The notes under the pieces: generated by a model
Databases searched by the model: none
Seen by the model: only the letters and a program-made list of their open reading frames with translations
What the model was told of the DNA's origin: nothing
NCBI GenBank assembly: GCA_028824015.1
Contig: JAPPFC010000039.1
Coordinates: forward strand, 1-40,662
DNA length: 40,662 bases
Direction of reading: 5' to 3'
DNA from: a bacterium
Lineage (GTDB): Bacteria; Actinomycetota; Acidimicrobiia; Spongiisociales; ZC4RG35
Position numbers and translations under genes: made by a program
In this document: one piece after another, positions 40,136-40,662 of the stretch
Numbering within the stretch: position 1 is the first letter of the stretch
Layout: each line of letters begins with the position of its first letter

Positions 40136-40226
40136 GGAGGGATCGCATAGTCCGGCCTAGTGCGCGGCACTCGAAATGCCGTAGGGGGTTGACGCCCCCT
40201 CGTGGGTTCGAATCCCACTCCCTCCG
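40136..40226 (+). tRNA. tRNA-Ser (CGA anticodon)
   Basis: A 91-nt class II tRNA: acceptor GGAGGGA/TCCCTCC, anticodon stem CGGCA/TGCCG with loop CTCGAAA (anticodon CGA), a long variable arm (AGGGGG/CCCCCT) and T arm GTGGGTTCGAATCCCAC. Discriminator G, CCA not encoded. The first of two serine tRNAs in tandem. Confidence 0.96.
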
Positions 40227-40256
40227 CTCGGCGACCGCATACGGTTCCGACCCGAA

Positions 40257-40341
40257 GGAGGGATGACCGAGCGGCCTAAGGTGACAGTCTTGAAAACTGT
40301 TGGGCATCCGTGCCTCGTGGGTTCGAATCCCACTCCCTCCG
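40257..40341 (+). tRNA. tRNA-Ser (TGA anticodon)
   Basis: An 85-nt class II tRNA with the same acceptor stem and T arm as its neighbour, anticodon stem ACAGT/ACTGT with loop CTTGAAA (anticodon TGA) and a variable arm around GGGCATCCGTGCCT. CCA is not encoded. Thirty nt after the first tRNA-Ser, so probably one transcript. 40342-40547 holds a CTGACCGGCCGGCCAG palindrome (40520-40535) and nothing else I can identify. Confidence 0.96.
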
Positions 40342-40547
40342 CTCTTAAACGGTATATTCGCCGCGGAGGCGGTGGTGCAGTTGTTGCTCCCCTCAATCCC
40401 CAAAGGGGAATTCACCACCCGGACCCCTTGGAACCAATCGTCTGGGCTACGGTCACTGCAACCGCGTTGAGGGCGACCGCGGCATGGAAAGCCCCGCGCG
40501 CCAAGCTCCAACTCGCCGACTGACCGGCCGGCCAGTAGGCAGTCACC

Positions 40548-40662
40548 TCACGACAGACCGAGGGCGCGGACCAGGAGGCTGGCCATCTGGGCCCGCGTCA
40601 CAGCCTCCATCGGGCAGAATCGCAGCGGCCGAGACGAGCATCCGGTGGTGATCCCAGCCGCG
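40548..40662 (-). CDS. S-layer homology (SLH) domain protein, C-terminal fragment
   Basis: On the minus strand the frame ending at the TGA in 40550-40548 reads AAGITTGCSS...RFCPMEAVTRAQM...ASLLVRALGLS. That is the end of an SLH domain: A-x-GITxGC, then VTRAQMA, then a final helix with LxRALGL. SLH domains, usually in threes, bind secondary wall polymers and hold surface proteins on the cell wall. The cysteine-bearing variant is common in marine and Acidimicrobiia-type actinobacteria as I recall it. The bulk of the protein lies beyond the right edge, so its function cannot be told. Confidence 0.75.
   Translation of the reverse strand, partial: AAGITTGCSSRPLRFCPMEAVTRAQMASLLVRALGLS

Noticed and set aside
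40110-40523. Several reading frames across the two serine tRNAs
   Set aside because: Their shared GIRTHE-like peptides come from translating tRNA T arms; these are artefacts.

Overview
The window reads as a stretch of a high-GC actinobacterial chromosome, most likely an Acidimicrobiia-type lineage. Pointers are a WhiB regulator, a DUF3107 protein, a DUF222/HNH endonuclease, an InhA-like FabI, the actinobacterial 16S 5' end, abundant GTG/TTG starts and apparently leaderless genes. The lineage call is inference; only the first ~40 nt of the 16S gene are present.

Layout. 1-1491: start of 16S rRNA, its leader, and tyrS directly upstream, all on the minus strand. 1529-8591: a more accessory block with a SRPBCC protein, an SbcC/SbcD-like ATPase-nuclease pair of visibly lower GC, a homologue of sterol C-24 methyltransferase, and an NAD(P)-binding epimerase/DUF2867 protein. 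8846-15051: a plus-strand lipid and envelope run (acyl-CoA ligase, small membrane protein, FabI, alpha/beta hydrolase, membrane-anchored MurF-like ligase, D-Ala-D-Ala ligase), several joined by GTGA overlaps. 15109-15364: an intergenic repeat element whose relative lies at 28828-29070. 15388-18464: ammonium transporter, DUF6159 membrane protein, 3-methyladenine DNA glycosylase. 18538-24935: a compact minus-strand operon infC-rpmI-rplT-trmH-pheS-pheT-argF, with infC apparently starting at AUC and preceded by a structured leader. 24947-27950: a lumazine-synthase-like protein fused to two membrane helices, a peroxidase-like CMD protein, and glutamine synthetase with promoter and terminator.

27996-30908: tRNA-Arg(CCG), whiB with a strong promoter and a perfect CRP-type palindrome, DUF3107, the second repeat copy, the HNH endonuclease and a YjbQ protein. 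30916-37104: a conserved minus-strand housekeeping block read in the order DUF192, rsmI, tatD, rsmA, ispE, tRNA-Gln, glmU, prs, mostly with ATGA/TTGA overlaps. 37108-40048: two paralogous lipoproteins, one with a zinc-protease HExxH motif but split by a frameshift, the other intact but lacking the motif. The end has two serine tRNAs in tandem and the C-terminal piece of an S-layer-homology protein.

The core genes cover translation (tyrS, pheST, infC, L20, L35, tRNAs, rRNA methyltransferases), nitrogen assimilation (amt, glnA), envelope precursors (glmU, MurF-like, Ddl), isoprenoids (ispE), PRPP supply (prs) and fatty acids (fabI, acyl-CoA ligase). I see no CRISPR array, prophage or classical insertion sequence. 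The best candidates for under-described biology are the paired inverted-repeat elements, the membrane-tethered lumazine synthase, the active/inactive metalloprotease lipoprotein pair, the bacterial sterol-methyltransferase homologue, and the membrane MurF-like/Ddl pair.
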